Shown: positions 1-6,430 of the stretch, one piece after another
Position numbering within the stretch: position 1 is the stretch's first letter
Layout: the number at the start of each line of letters is the position of its first letter
DNA from: an uncultured Gemmatimonadota bacterium
GTDB taxonomy: Bacteria; Gemmatimonadota; Gemmatimonadetes; Gemmatimonadales; GWC2-71-9
DNA: 11,827 nt
Direction: 5' to 3'
Assembly: GCA_946887295.1 (NCBI GenBank)
Contig: CAMPKP010000114.1
Coordinates: 1 to 11,827 of the forward strand
Notes under the pieces: generated by a model
Database searches by the model: none
Seen by the model: only the letters and a program-made list of their open reading frames with translations
Told to the model about the DNA's origin: nothing
Program-made: the position numbers and the translations under genes

Positions 1-155
1 GAACGCTGCGCCGGACTTTCGGCGACGTGCCGAGCGGGGGGTTGTTGGCCTACCTGGGGTCCGGCGGCCAGGTGGAGATCGCTGTCCGCGACGGCTCGGC
101 CGCCCGCCGTCTGGGAATGGGGGTCGGCGGGAGGGTCAGGGCCCGGTTGGGCTAG
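1..155 (+). CDS. SAM hydroxide adenosyltransferase / SAM-dependent halogenase family protein (DUF62), C-terminal fragment
   Basis: Only the last 50 codons are present; the reading frame starts at base 3 and ends with TAG at 153-155. The tail contains a Gly-Ser-Gly-Gly turn, the strand QVEIAVRDGSAARRLGMGVG and a final basic RVRARLG. This closely resembles the C-terminal beta-barrel of the DUF62 family (SAM_HAT), in which a 'GS-G-LEIAV--G-AA--LGL--GD-V' pattern is typical. Family members cleave S-adenosylmethionine with water (or, rarely, halide) to adenosine and methionine. The catalytic N-terminal domain lies outside the window, so hydroxide versus halide use cannot be judged. The last 20 bases overlap the 3' end of the convergent DUF4126 gene. 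The family call rests on a short segment and on recognition from memory. Confidence 0.6.
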   Translation, partial: TLRRTFGDVPSGGLLAYLGSGGQVEIAVRDGSAARRLGMGVGGRVRARLG

Positions 156-741
156 GACTCTTCAGCTTGGACAGCGCCAGCCTCAGGTAGCCGAACAGCT
201 TCCAGATCACGAACACCGCGACGACCACCAGCGCCACCACGAGGGTGGCGGTGAGCAGCGGATGCTCCGCGGCCATCCAGGCCAGGAAGACGACGAGGCC
301 GTCTTCCAGCAGGCTCAGCGTCCAGTTGCTGACCGGCTCCGGGCTCACGTTGGCCGCCGCACGGGTACTCGCCTTCGCCCCGTGCGACGTGAGCGCCACG
401 CTCCCCGCGAGCAGCGCGGCGGCCAGCTTCCACTCCTCAGGCAGTCCTTCACCCGCGAACGCGCTGTACGAGAGCAGTGCCGCCGCGGGAGGGCGGATGA
501 AGGTGTGCACCGCGTCCCAGACGCTGTCCACGTAGGGGATCTTGTCGGCGATGAACTCGACGACCACGAGCGTCAGGGCGACGCCCAGCACGACGGGGTT
601 GGCGAGGACCTGGAGCGGCTCGGGAAGCGTGACGATGCCGAACCGCTGGAACAGCCCGGCGGCGGCGACCGTGAGATACAGATTGAGGCCGGAAGCGAAC
701 GAGGTGCCGAGGGCGAAGCCCAGGGTCTCGAGGGGGGACAT
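136..741 (-). CDS. DUF4126 family integral membrane protein
   Basis: This is a 201-residue protein if translation starts at the ATG at 741-739. The frame stays open to a TTG at 777, which would add 12 residues. I prefer the ATG because the protein then begins directly with the conserved hydrophobic N-terminus; neither start has a convincing Shine-Dalgarno sequence. Predicted membrane segments lie near residues 6-30, 48-66, 103-120, 145-160 and 163-183. The stretch VEFIADKIPYVDSVWDAVHT (61-80), followed by FIRP, is the hallmark of DUF4126, whose function is unknown. The C-terminus is a short basic cytoplasmic-type tail. It lies downstream of the sigma-factor operon on the same strand, separated by about 60 bases that contain a hairpin, so co-transcription is possible but not clear. 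Its 3' end overlaps the convergent SAM-hydrolase gene by 20 bases. Confidence 0.85.
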   Translation of the reverse strand: MSPLETLGFALGTSFASGLNLYLTVAAAGLFQRFGIVTLPEPLQVLANPVVLGVALTLVVVEFIADKIPYVDSVWDAVHTFIRPPAAALLSYSAFAGEGLPEEWKLAAALLAGSVALTSHGAKASTRAAANVSPEPVSNWTLSLLEDGLVVFLAWMAAEHPLLTATLVVALVVVAVFVIWKLFGYLRLALSKLKSPSPTGP

Positions 742-777
742 GTTCGATAAGCTTAACCGTGTGACGGAGGGGTGCAA

Positions 778-809
778 ACGGTGAGCGGGGCTTCACCCAT
801 CCTCACCGT
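778..809 (-). terminator. Inverted repeat at the end of the sigma-factor operon (weak terminator candidate)
   Basis: Perfect 8-base arms (ACGGTGAG at 778-785 and CTCACCGT at 802-809) enclose a 16-base loop. The stop codon of the toast-rack-like gene (805-803) lies inside one arm. On the leftward transcript the stem is followed by only three T residues, so this is a poor intrinsic terminator. It may instead protect the 3' end or be coincidental in GC-rich DNA. Confidence 0.3.
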
Positions 810-1675
810 GGTCGGTCGGCGTCCGCTTCCTGGTCCACCCACTCCACCCGCACTCCACCGACGGCAGTCGTGACGTCGATGTCCAGCCGGCGCTCGGCGC
901 GATCGTAGCCGGGCGACTGGAAACCGTCGCCGGCGCGGACCAGCCCGGCGGCGTCGAAGCTCGCCAGGAACCGGTCCAGCGTGAGTCGGACGCCGACCCG
1001 GCGGGGCAGGCGAAGCGTCAGCTCACCCATCGCCATCTTCACCTCCGCCTGCGAGCTGGAGGTCCAGGCTCCGCCGAAATCGAGCGTGACCTTGCCGACG
1101 CCCCCCTCGAAGCCGATGCGGTCGCACCTGCTGTTGCCCAGCCCGAGCATCGTCACTTCCGCCGCTCCGGCGGTGATCTCCGCGAGGCGGCAGCGTGAGC
1201 GGTTCGGCTGGGAGAACCGGATCACCGCCTGGCTCGCTCCGGCCTGCATCGTGAGCTGCGACAGACTCAGCCCGCCGAGCTCCAGGTCGGCATCCACCGC
1301 CCCGAGCGTGATGTCGAGATCGAGATCCACCGCCGGCGAGAACGCGACGTTCGCGTCCTGGCGGAGCTGCCGCTTCGAGACCACGCGGAGGCCTCCCTCC
1401 CCCGCGGGCCGGATTCCGAGGGAGACCGCGCCCCTGGCCGCATCGAAGTCGCTGGTGGGAAGGAAGCGCTCCTCGTCGTACGAGGCGTCCATCCGGTAGA
1501 GCTCGGTGGCCCGGCCGGGAGCGACTCGCAGCCCGCCCGCGCGGTAGTCGAGGCTGGCGTGCAGGCGGGTCTCGCCGTGAAGCTGCCGGAAGGTGCTGAA
1601 TGCGCGCATGCCCTGCGCGGACGCGCTTCCCGCGACGAGCGAGAGGACCAGTGCCACCAGGGTGCTGCGGAGCAT
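803..1675 (-). CDS. Secreted toast-rack / DUF2154-like beta-repeat protein
   Basis: The product has 290 residues from the ATG at 1675-1673. Its A is shared with the TGA of the upstream gene (TGATG), which implies translational coupling; a GAGG lies 6 bases ahead. The frame is open further upstream, but that part would run through the preceding gene and is rejected. Residues 1-20 form a signal peptide with a probable cut after SASA. The mature part has short repeated beta units rich in Gly and alternating hydrophobics: LGAVDADLELGGL (near 124-136), EITAGAAEVTMLGLG (166-180), FEGGVGKVTLDFGG (189-202), VKMAMGELTLRLP (212-224) and VTTAVGGVRVEWV (268-280). That pattern suits the toast-rack / LiaF C-terminal-like (DUF2154) fold, a right-handed beta structure found in envelope-stress proteins. 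The substrate is unknown. As the last gene of the sigma/anti-sigma operon it is plausibly an envelope component. Two cysteines (162, 184) could form a disulfide. Confidence 0.65.
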   Translation of the reverse strand: MLRSTLVALVLSLVAGSASAQGMRAFSTFRQLHGETRLHASLDYRAGGLRVAPGRATELYRMDASYDEERFLPTSDFDAARGAVSLGIRPAGEGGLRVVSKRQLRQDANVAFSPAVDLDLDITLGAVDADLELGGLSLSQLTMQAGASQAVIRFSQPNRSRCRLAEITAGAAEVTMLGLGNSRCDRIGFEGGVGKVTLDFGGAWTSSSQAEVKMAMGELTLRLPRRVGVRLTLDRFLASFDAAGLVRAGDGFQSPGYDRAERRLDIDVTTAVGGVRVEWVDQEADADRPR

Positions 1676-2964
1676 CAGAGGCCTCGGGTGGGCGTGCGGC
1701 CGCCGGGCCGTCGCGCCGCCGTGACCCCGAACTGCGGAGTGGCCCAGAGGTACTCGTCGGTCAGCGCCTCGGGGGGGATGAGCCGGCCGGCGAAGTTCTC
1801 CCGGATTCCGGCCCGGCTCAGCAGCGCCGCCCCGAAACCGGTGGTCGCGAGCAGCCACGTCACCAGGAACGCGGCCCCGCGGATGAGATCGCCGGCCACC
1901 GGCACCCATCCGAACAGCGACCACGCGAGCCACAGCGCCGCCAGCGCGCCCAGGCCCACGACCAGATACCGATAGCTGTTCGCCGAGCCGATCAGCGCAC
2001 CCATCGCCATCCGGCGGCGGGTGTACGTCTCTCCCATGGCGTGCGCGACCGCGAGAAATCCTCCCAGCGCGGCGACCACTACCAGCAGCGCGTAGACCGC
2101 GATGGCGAACGGCAGGAGCAGGATGCCGGCGACGCTCAGGATGAGCCCGACGATCAGCATGCCGAACGTGGGGATGACGAGGATCTGGCCCAGAAGGCCG
2201 GTCACGAACGCGCGGCCGAAGGAGTGCGAGACAGTGTCGGAGACGACTTCGAGGTTCGGCCGGCCGAAGATCACCAGTCCGAAACCGAGCGCGGCCAGCG
2301 TGAGAAAGACGCCGAAGACGCCGGCGAGCCGCCGGCCGATGGTGGTCAGCGCGCTGGGGGGCGCGGGCTCCGCCGCCTGGGTCGCGGGAGCGAAGATCGT
2401 GGTGGACCGGAGGGCCCTGATCTCGCCGCCGATCTCGCCCTCCAGGTTCCGCACGTCGCCGCCGAGCGCGAGGATGTCACCCGAGACCAGGGCGCCGGGA
2501 TGCACGATGACATCGCCGTCCACCGTCACCAGGTTCCCGTGCAGCCGCCCGTAGATATCGGCGTCGCCCCGGACTACGAGCAGGTCCCCTTCGAGTGATT
2601 CGGCCGAACCCACGCTGAAGTTGCCGAGGCGCGCGCTGCCGTCGGGCACGGTCACGCGGATGGCGCCGTCGCGGGGCGCGAGCGCCGCCTTGAGCTTGCG
2701 CTCCATCTCTGTCGGGTGGGAGAGATCGCTCAGGTCGAGCGGGGGAGTGCCCTCGGGTGCGGCAGGCAAGGCCTGGGGCTGGGGCCTGGCCGTCCGCTCG
2801 TCGCGCTGCTGGCTCGCGACCAGATCCCAGAAGTTCCTGACCAGCTCGACCGCCGCGGCACCCGTCGGCACCGAGCCGGGCTCGGCGTGGGCGACCGACG
2901 GGAGGCCCACCCCCAAGGTCAGCAGCGCGACGACCAGCGCCCGGCGCCTCCGCTCAGCCCGCAT
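1675..2964 (-). CDS. Exported bactofilin-like (polymer-forming) multi-pass membrane protein
   Basis: The product has 429 residues from the ATG at 2964-2962, which overlaps the end of the anti-sigma gene by 11 bases. AGGTGG sits only 3 bases ahead of it, so translation is probably coupled. Residues 1-27 look like a basic signal peptide with a cut after VAHA. Residues 40-98 are a low-complexity Pro/Ala/Glu linker. Residues about 101-192 form bactofilin/polymer-forming-type beta units, with turns such as SLEGDLLVVRGDADIYGRLH, GNLVTVDGDVIVHPGALVSG and DILALGGDV. Five membrane segments follow, near residues 213-233, 254-276, 280-308, 333-352 and 360-384, then a polar tail. Bactofilins are usually cytosolic; here the signal peptide implies that the beta domain lies outside the inner membrane. 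Such proteins are often labelled 'polymer-forming cytoskeletal protein'. Within the sigma operon it is probably an envelope-associated factor. The exact role is unknown. Confidence 0.75.
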   Translation of the reverse strand: MRAERRRRALVVALLTLGVGLPSVAHAEPGSVPTGAAAVELVRNFWDLVASQQRDERTARPQPQALPAAPEGTPPLDLSDLSHPTEMERKLKAALAPRDGAIRVTVPDGSARLGNFSVGSAESLEGDLLVVRGDADIYGRLHGNLVTVDGDVIVHPGALVSGDILALGGDVRNLEGEIGGEIRALRSTTIFAPATQAAEPAPPSALTTIGRRLAGVFGVFLTLAALGFGLVIFGRPNLEVVSDTVSHSFGRAFVTGLLGQILVIPTFGMLIVGLILSVAGILLLPFAIAVYALLVVVAALGGFLAVAHAMGETYTRRRMAMGALIGSANSYRYLVVGLGALAALWLAWSLFGWVPVAGDLIRGAAFLVTWLLATTGFGAALLSRAGIRENFAGRLIPPEALTDEYLWATPQFGVTAARRPGGRTPTRGL

Positions 2965-3523
2965 GGGCCACCTGCTGGGCCGGCAAAGCCAGCAGGCGAC
3001 GCAGCGCGAAGACCCCGCTCAGGTAGGCCAGGGAGGCCGTGCCGGTGGCGACGGCCAGGCGGCCGGGATGGCTCGCGAGTGCCCGCGCACTCTCGTACCA
3101 GGGCTGTTCGATGAAGTTGGATGCGAGCCCGCGCACCGCGAGCCATCCGGCCTGCGCGCCCTGCGCCATGACCCAGTTGCCCACCGACGCGAGGACGTCC
3201 TGGTTGGCCATGGTCCACGCGATGCTCGCGGCCATCGAGCCGACCAGCGCGAGCGCGAGGCTCGCCGCGATGGCGATGGAGCGGCGGGTGGCGAAGCGCG
3301 GCCGGGGCACGATGACCGAGGCCATGACCCGATCGGCGAATCCCGCCGAAGGACCCATCAGCGGCAGCGCGGAGATCTGCTCCACGATCTCGCGCTCGAC
3401 CTGTGCGCGGTCGAAGCACTCCGGGCACAGATCCAGATGTCGGGTGCGTGCGGCGTCGAGGGTGCCGCTCAGCCAGTTCTCGACGTCGTCCGGCGAGAGG
3501 TGGGGGCCGGGAGCCTGGGTCAT
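2954..3523 (-). CDS. Anti-sigma factor with N-terminal zinc-binding (zf-HC2) domain
   Basis: The product has 189 residues. The start at the ATG at 3523-3521 is fixed by AGGAGGG seven bases upstream. The N-terminus carries the ZAS/zf-HC2 signature His29-x3-Cys33-x2-Cys36 (HLDLCPEC), with His8 a possible further ligand. Residues about 82-104 form a membrane helix, and a second hydrophobic stretch lies at 155-178. Proteins of this class hold their partner ECF sigma factor inactive at the membrane until a signal (redox, or regulated proteolysis of the extracytoplasmic part) releases it. Its gene lies 37 bases downstream of the ECF sigma gene, the usual pair order. It overlaps the next gene by 11 bases. 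The region between the two membrane segments would be periplasmic and could sense the signal; no known sensor domain is recognisable there. Confidence 0.85.
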   Translation of the reverse strand: MTQAPGPHLSPDDVENWLSGTLDAARTRHLDLCPECFDRAQVEREIVEQISALPLMGPSAGFADRVMASVIVPRPRFATRRSIAIAASLALALVGSMAASIAWTMANQDVLASVGNWVMAQGAQAGWLAVRGLASNFIEQPWYESARALASHPGRLAVATGTASLAYLSGVFALRRLLALPAQQVAHAG

Positions 3524-3530
3524 AAGTGGA

Positions 3531-3537
3531 CCCTCCT
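3531..3537 (-). promoter_or_regulatory. Strong ribosome-binding site of the anti-sigma gene
   Basis: AGGAGGG on the minus strand, 7 bases before the ATG at 3523. It is one of the two best Shine-Dalgarno sequences in the window. It suggests that the anti-sigma factor is translated efficiently relative to its sigma factor, whose own start has only a GGGCGGGC-like sequence. Confidence 0.75.
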
Positions 3538-3560
3538 ACGGTGAGGGTTTGGCGAAGGTT

Positions 3561-4163
3561 TCATTCTCTGAGGTGCGCGAGCGCGAGCCGCAGCTCGTTG
3601 CGGGCGCGATGGATATAGGTCTTCACGGTGCCCAGGGGCAGATCCAGGATCTCGGCGATCTCCTCATAGGCGCGGCCTTCGACATGGCGCAGCAGGATGC
3701 ACGAGCGATACTCCGGCCGGAGCCCCCCGATCGCGGCCTCGATCGCCCCGCCCAGCTCCTTCGCCTCGACCGCGTCCAGCGGCGACTCCTGCCTGGCACC
3801 GATCTGAAGCGCGGTGGCCTGCATCGCCTCGGGCGTCTCCGCGTGGGGAGACCCGTCGAGGGAGAGCGTATCCAGCTCGCGGCGGCGCAGGTGATCGATC
3901 GCCGCGTTGTTGGCGATCTTGAAGATCCAGGACGAAAACTTGAACTCGGGCCGGTAGGATTCGATGGCGTTCAGGGCCTTCACGAAGGTTTCCTGAGCCA
4001 GGTCCTCCGCCAGCTCGCGGTCGCGCACCATCCGGTAGACCAGGGCGAACACCGGTCGCTCGTAGCGCCGGACCAGCTCGCGATACGCCGCCTCCCGCCC
4101 CGCGCGGGCGAGAAGCACGACCTCCTGATCGGTGAGTCGGGCCCATTCCGGCTCGTCAGCCAT
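3561..4163 (-). CDS. RNA polymerase sigma factor, ECF (sigma-70 region 2/4) family
   Basis: The product is 200 residues long, typical for ECF sigma factors, from the ATG at 4163-4161. Region 2 spans about residues 27-95. It includes ERPVFALVYRMVRDRELAED with AQETFVKA (core binding) and KFSSWIFKIANNAAIDHLRR (-10 recognition). Region 4 spans about residues 136-195, with the helix-turn-helix AYEEIAEILDLPLGTVKTYI (166-184) that reads the -35 element. Regions 1.1 and 3 are absent, as expected. The acidic linker (99-135) is somewhat long. It is the first gene of a leftward operon with its zinc-type anti-sigma factor, which presumably controls it. No clear self-regulated ECF promoter (GGAAC-type -35) was found in the 50 bases upstream; that gap is shared with the divergent ubiE promoter. 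The regulon is unknown. Confidence 0.92.
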   Translation of the reverse strand: MADEPEWARLTDQEVVLLARAGREAAYRELVRRYERPVFALVYRMVRDRELAEDLAQETFVKALNAIESYRPEFKFSSWIFKIANNAAIDHLRRRELDTLSLDGSPHAETPEAMQATALQIGARQESPLDAVEAKELGGAIEAAIGGLRPEYRSCILLRHVEGRAYEEIAEILDLPLGTVKTYIHRARNELRLALAHLRE

Positions 4164-4175
4164 CGCCCGCCCGGC

Positions 4176-4205
4176 TTGCCAAGGCTCCTGCGGCAGGACT
4201 ACATT
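4176..4205 (+). promoter_or_regulatory. Candidate sigma70-type promoter of the menaquinone operon
   Basis: TTGCCA at 4176-4181 and TACATT at 4200-4205 match the -35 consensus at 5 of 6 positions and the -10 consensus at 4 of 6, with an 18-base spacer. The short gap to the ATG at 4214 would place the transcript start within a few bases of it, giving a nearly leaderless mRNA. The spacer holds a small dyad (TCCTG CGG CAGGA, 4186-4198) that could be an operator or chance. It lies between divergent genes. This is read by eye, with no expression evidence. Confidence 0.45.
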
Positions 4206-4213
4206 GTGCGCCT

Positions 4214-4942
4214 ATGTTAGCCTCGGATCGTGAGTTACCCGTTTCCGGCGGCCCCGAGAAGCGGGCCTACGTCCACGAGATGTTCACCGCCATCGCGCCC
4301 ACGTACGACCGTCTCAACCGCATCATCAGCCTCCGGCTGGATCAGCGGTGGCGTCGGTACGCAGTGCGGCGGTTGGGGTGGGAGCGTGCGCCGGAGGGAA
4401 TGTACTTGGATCTCTGCGCCGGTACGCTCGACTTCGGGGCCACGCTCGCCGGGCAGCCCGGATTCCGCGGGCGCATCGCCGGGGCCGACTTCGTCCGGCG
4501 GATGCTCCGTCTCGGCCGGAGCAAGTCTTCCCGCCTCGCGCCGGTGAACGCCGACGCACTGTCGCTGCCGTTCCCGAGCCGCGCATTCGACGGCGCCATG
4601 GTCGGCTGGGGCATGCGCAACCTGATCGATCTCGACGCCGGACTGCGCGAGGCGGCGCGGGTGCTCAAGCCGGGCGCCCGGCTGGTGATCCTCGAGATGA
4701 CCCTGCCCCCGAGCCCCCTGCTGCGGCCGGCGTACCAGTTCTACTTCCGGCGGGTGCTTCCCTGGATCGGCCGGGCGATCTCGAAACATACGACCGCCTA
4801 TACGTGGCTTCCAGAGTCCACGCAGGTCTTTCCCGGCCCGCCGGAGCTGGCCCGCCGCATGGAGCGCGCGGGGTTCGCGGACGTCACCTACGAGCTGTTC
4901 CTGGGCGGGGTGACGGCGCTCCACATCGGGACTCGGACCTAA
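4214..4942 (+). CDS. menG: Demethylmenaquinone methyltransferase (UbiE/MenG family)
   Basis: This 242-residue SAM-dependent methyltransferase adds the ring methyl group to demethylmenaquinone, the last step of menaquinone synthesis, at the inner face of the cytoplasmic membrane. Family signatures are the N-terminal FTAIAPTYDRLNRIISL (24-40), SAM motif I YLDLCAGTLDFG (64-75), the motif II acidic residue D92, the NADALSLPF adenine-side loop (112-120), GWGMRNL (131-137), ARVLKPGARLVILE (148-161) and the diagnostic C-terminal LPEST (199-203) and GGVTALHIG (231-239). Motif I reads AGTLD where many UbiE proteins have CGTGD. The length matches the family. It starts the operon at the ATG at 4214 with almost no leader and no visible Shine-Dalgarno. 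UbiD follows 3 bases after its stop. Because its neighbours fit menaquinone rather than ubiquinone synthesis, I favour the name menG over ubiE. Confidence 0.9.
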   Translation: MLASDRELPVSGGPEKRAYVHEMFTAIAPTYDRLNRIISLRLDQRWRRYAVRRLGWERAPEGMYLDLCAGTLDFGATLAGQPGFRGRIAGADFVRRMLRLGRSKSSRLAPVNADALSLPFPSRAFDGAMVGWGMRNLIDLDAGLREAARVLKPGARLVILEMTLPPSPLLRPAYQFYFRRVLPWIGRAISKHTTAYTWLPESTQVFPGPPELARRMERAGFADVTYELFLGGVTALHIGTRT

Positions 4943-4945
4943 GCC

Positions 4946-6430
4946 ATGCCCCCTGACAATCTCCGCGAGTTCCTCCAGGCCATCGACGAGGCCGGTGAGC
5001 TCGTCCGCGTCGCCCAGCCGGTGCGCGCGCGGCTCGAGATCGCCGAGATCGCCGACCGGTGCATGAAGAGTCCCGGCGGGGGGCCGGCCCTCCTGTTCGA
5101 GCACGTGCTGCTGGCGGACGGGCGGCGCAGCCCGCATCCGGTGGCCATCAATCTGTTCGGCTCGATGCGGCGGATGTGTCTGGCGCTGGGCGTGACGGAC
5201 CTCGAGACCGTGGGAGGCCGCATCTCCGAGCTGCTGGAGATGAAGGTCCCGGAGGGCCTCTTCGGCAAGCTCGCGATGCTGCCCAAGCTCGCGGAGGTCG
5301 GCAAATTCCCTCCCAAGGTGCGGAGCGGCCGGGCGCCGTGCCAGGAGGTGGTGCTCCGGGGCGACGCGGTGAATCTGGACGACATACCGTTCCTGACGAC
5401 CTGGCCCGGCGACGGCGGCCGCTACATCACCCTCCCGATGGTGATCACCCGCGATCCCGCGCGCGGCATCCGCAACGTGGGGATGTACCGCATCCAGGTG
5501 CTCGGCCGGGACACGCTCGCCATGCACTGGCAGCGGCATAAGGTGGGCGCGGCCCACTGGCGCGAGATGGCCGCCGCCGGCGAGCGCATGCCCGTGGTGA
5601 TCGCGCTGGGCGGGGATCCGGCGAGCATCTACTCCGGGTCCGCGCCGCTGCCGCCTACCATCGACGAGTTCCTGTTCGCCGGATTCCTGCGCCGGCAGCC
5701 GGTGGACCTCACCCGCGCGGTCACCTGCGACCTCGAGGTCCCCTCGGAGGCGGAGCTGGTGCTGGAGGGCTACATCGACCCGGCCGAGCCGTTGGTCATG
5801 GAGGGGCCGTTCGGCGACCATACCGGCTTCTACTCGCTGGCGGACTACTACCCGAAGGTCCACGTCACGGCGGTCACCGCCCGCCGCGACCCGATCTACC
5901 CGGCCACACTGGTGGGCCGCCCGCCGATGGAGGACTTCTATCTCGGCCACGCCACCGAGCGGATCTTCCTCCCGCTGCTCCGGCTCACGGTGCCCGAGAT
6001 CGTGGACTACCACATGCCGGCACCCGGCATCTTCCACAACCTGGTGTTCGTCGCCATCGACAAGCAGTATCCCGGCCAGGCCTACAAGGTGATGAACGCG
6101 CTCTGGGGCCAGGGACTCATGTCGCTGGCCAAGGTGATCGTGGTGGTCGACCGGGACGTGAACGTGAGGGATCCGGACGAGGCCTGGTGGATCGCGCTCA
6201 ACAACATCGACCCGGAGCGGGACGTGCGCTTCAGCATGGGGCCGATGGACGTCCTCGACCATTCGAGCCGGGCGTTCACCTACGGCAGCAAGATGGGAAT
6301 CGACGCCACCCGCAAGTGGAAGGAGGAGGGATTCGACCGCGAGTGGCCCGATCGCATCGAGATGGACGACGAGACGAAGCAGCGGGTGGATGAGATGTGG
6401 CCCCGGCTGGGGATCCGGCTGGGAACATGA
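4946..6430 (+). CDS. UbiD-family prenyl-FMN-dependent decarboxylase (probable menaquinone decarboxylase, MqnL-like)
   Basis: The product has 494 residues, the normal UbiD length. UbiD enzymes remove an aromatic ring carboxylate using prenylated FMN and Mn2+/K+. Matches include the Mn/cofactor Asn177 and catalytic Arg182 in IRNVGMYR, Glu241 in the TIDEFLFAG segment, and the Glu281/Glu286 pair in EPLVMEGPFGDHTGFYS, five residues apart as in Fdc1. ATLVGRPPMEDFYLGHATER (320-339) and KVIVVVDRDVNVRDPDEAWW (396-415) are also typical; these residue equivalences come from memory of the family. It lies between menG and the UbiA-type prenyltransferase, with UbiX two genes downstream supplying the prenyl-FMN. 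The predicted reaction is decarboxylation of a prenylated dihydroxynaphthoate in the futalosine route. A ubiquinone-type 4-hydroxybenzoate decarboxylase is the alternative. Its stop overlaps the next start (ATGA). Confidence 0.88.
   Translation: MPPDNLREFLQAIDEAGELVRVAQPVRARLEIAEIADRCMKSPGGGPALLFEHVLLADGRRSPHPVAINLFGSMRRMCLALGVTDLETVGGRISELLEMKVPEGLFGKLAMLPKLAEVGKFPPKVRSGRAPCQEVVLRGDAVNLDDIPFLTTWPGDGGRYITLPMVITRDPARGIRNVGMYRIQVLGRDTLAMHWQRHKVGAAHWREMAAAGERMPVVIALGGDPASIYSGSAPLPPTIDEFLFAGFLRRQPVDLTRAVTCDLEVPSEAELVLEGYIDPAEPLVMEGPFGDHTGFYSLADYYPKVHVTAVTARRDPIYPATLVGRPPMEDFYLGHATERIFLPLLRLTVPEIVDYHMPAPGIFHNLVFVAIDKQYPGQAYKVMNALWGQGLMSLAKVIVVVDRDVNVRDPDEAWWIALNNIDPERDVRFSMGPMDVLDHSSRAFTYGSKMGIDATRKWKEEGFDREWPDRIEMDDETKQRVDEMWPRLGIRLGT

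Noticed and set aside
1676..1933. Extension of the toast-rack-like gene upstream to 1933
   Set aside because: The extra 86 residues are Arg/Gly/Pro-rich read-through of another frame of the preceding gene. The ATG at 1675 starts a signal peptide and is coupled by TGATG.
1600..2598. Plus-strand open frame of 332 codons opposite the bactofilin-like gene
   Set aside because: It is the antisense shadow of a protein with a signal peptide and membrane helices; the shadow peptide is charged low-complexity sequence.
4235..6262. Long minus-strand open frame (675 codons) opposite menG and ubiD
   Set aside because: It lies exactly antisense to two clear conserved genes, has low-complexity Arg/His/Glu/Gly-rich sequence with no domain, and is the expected result of GC-rich third codon positions.
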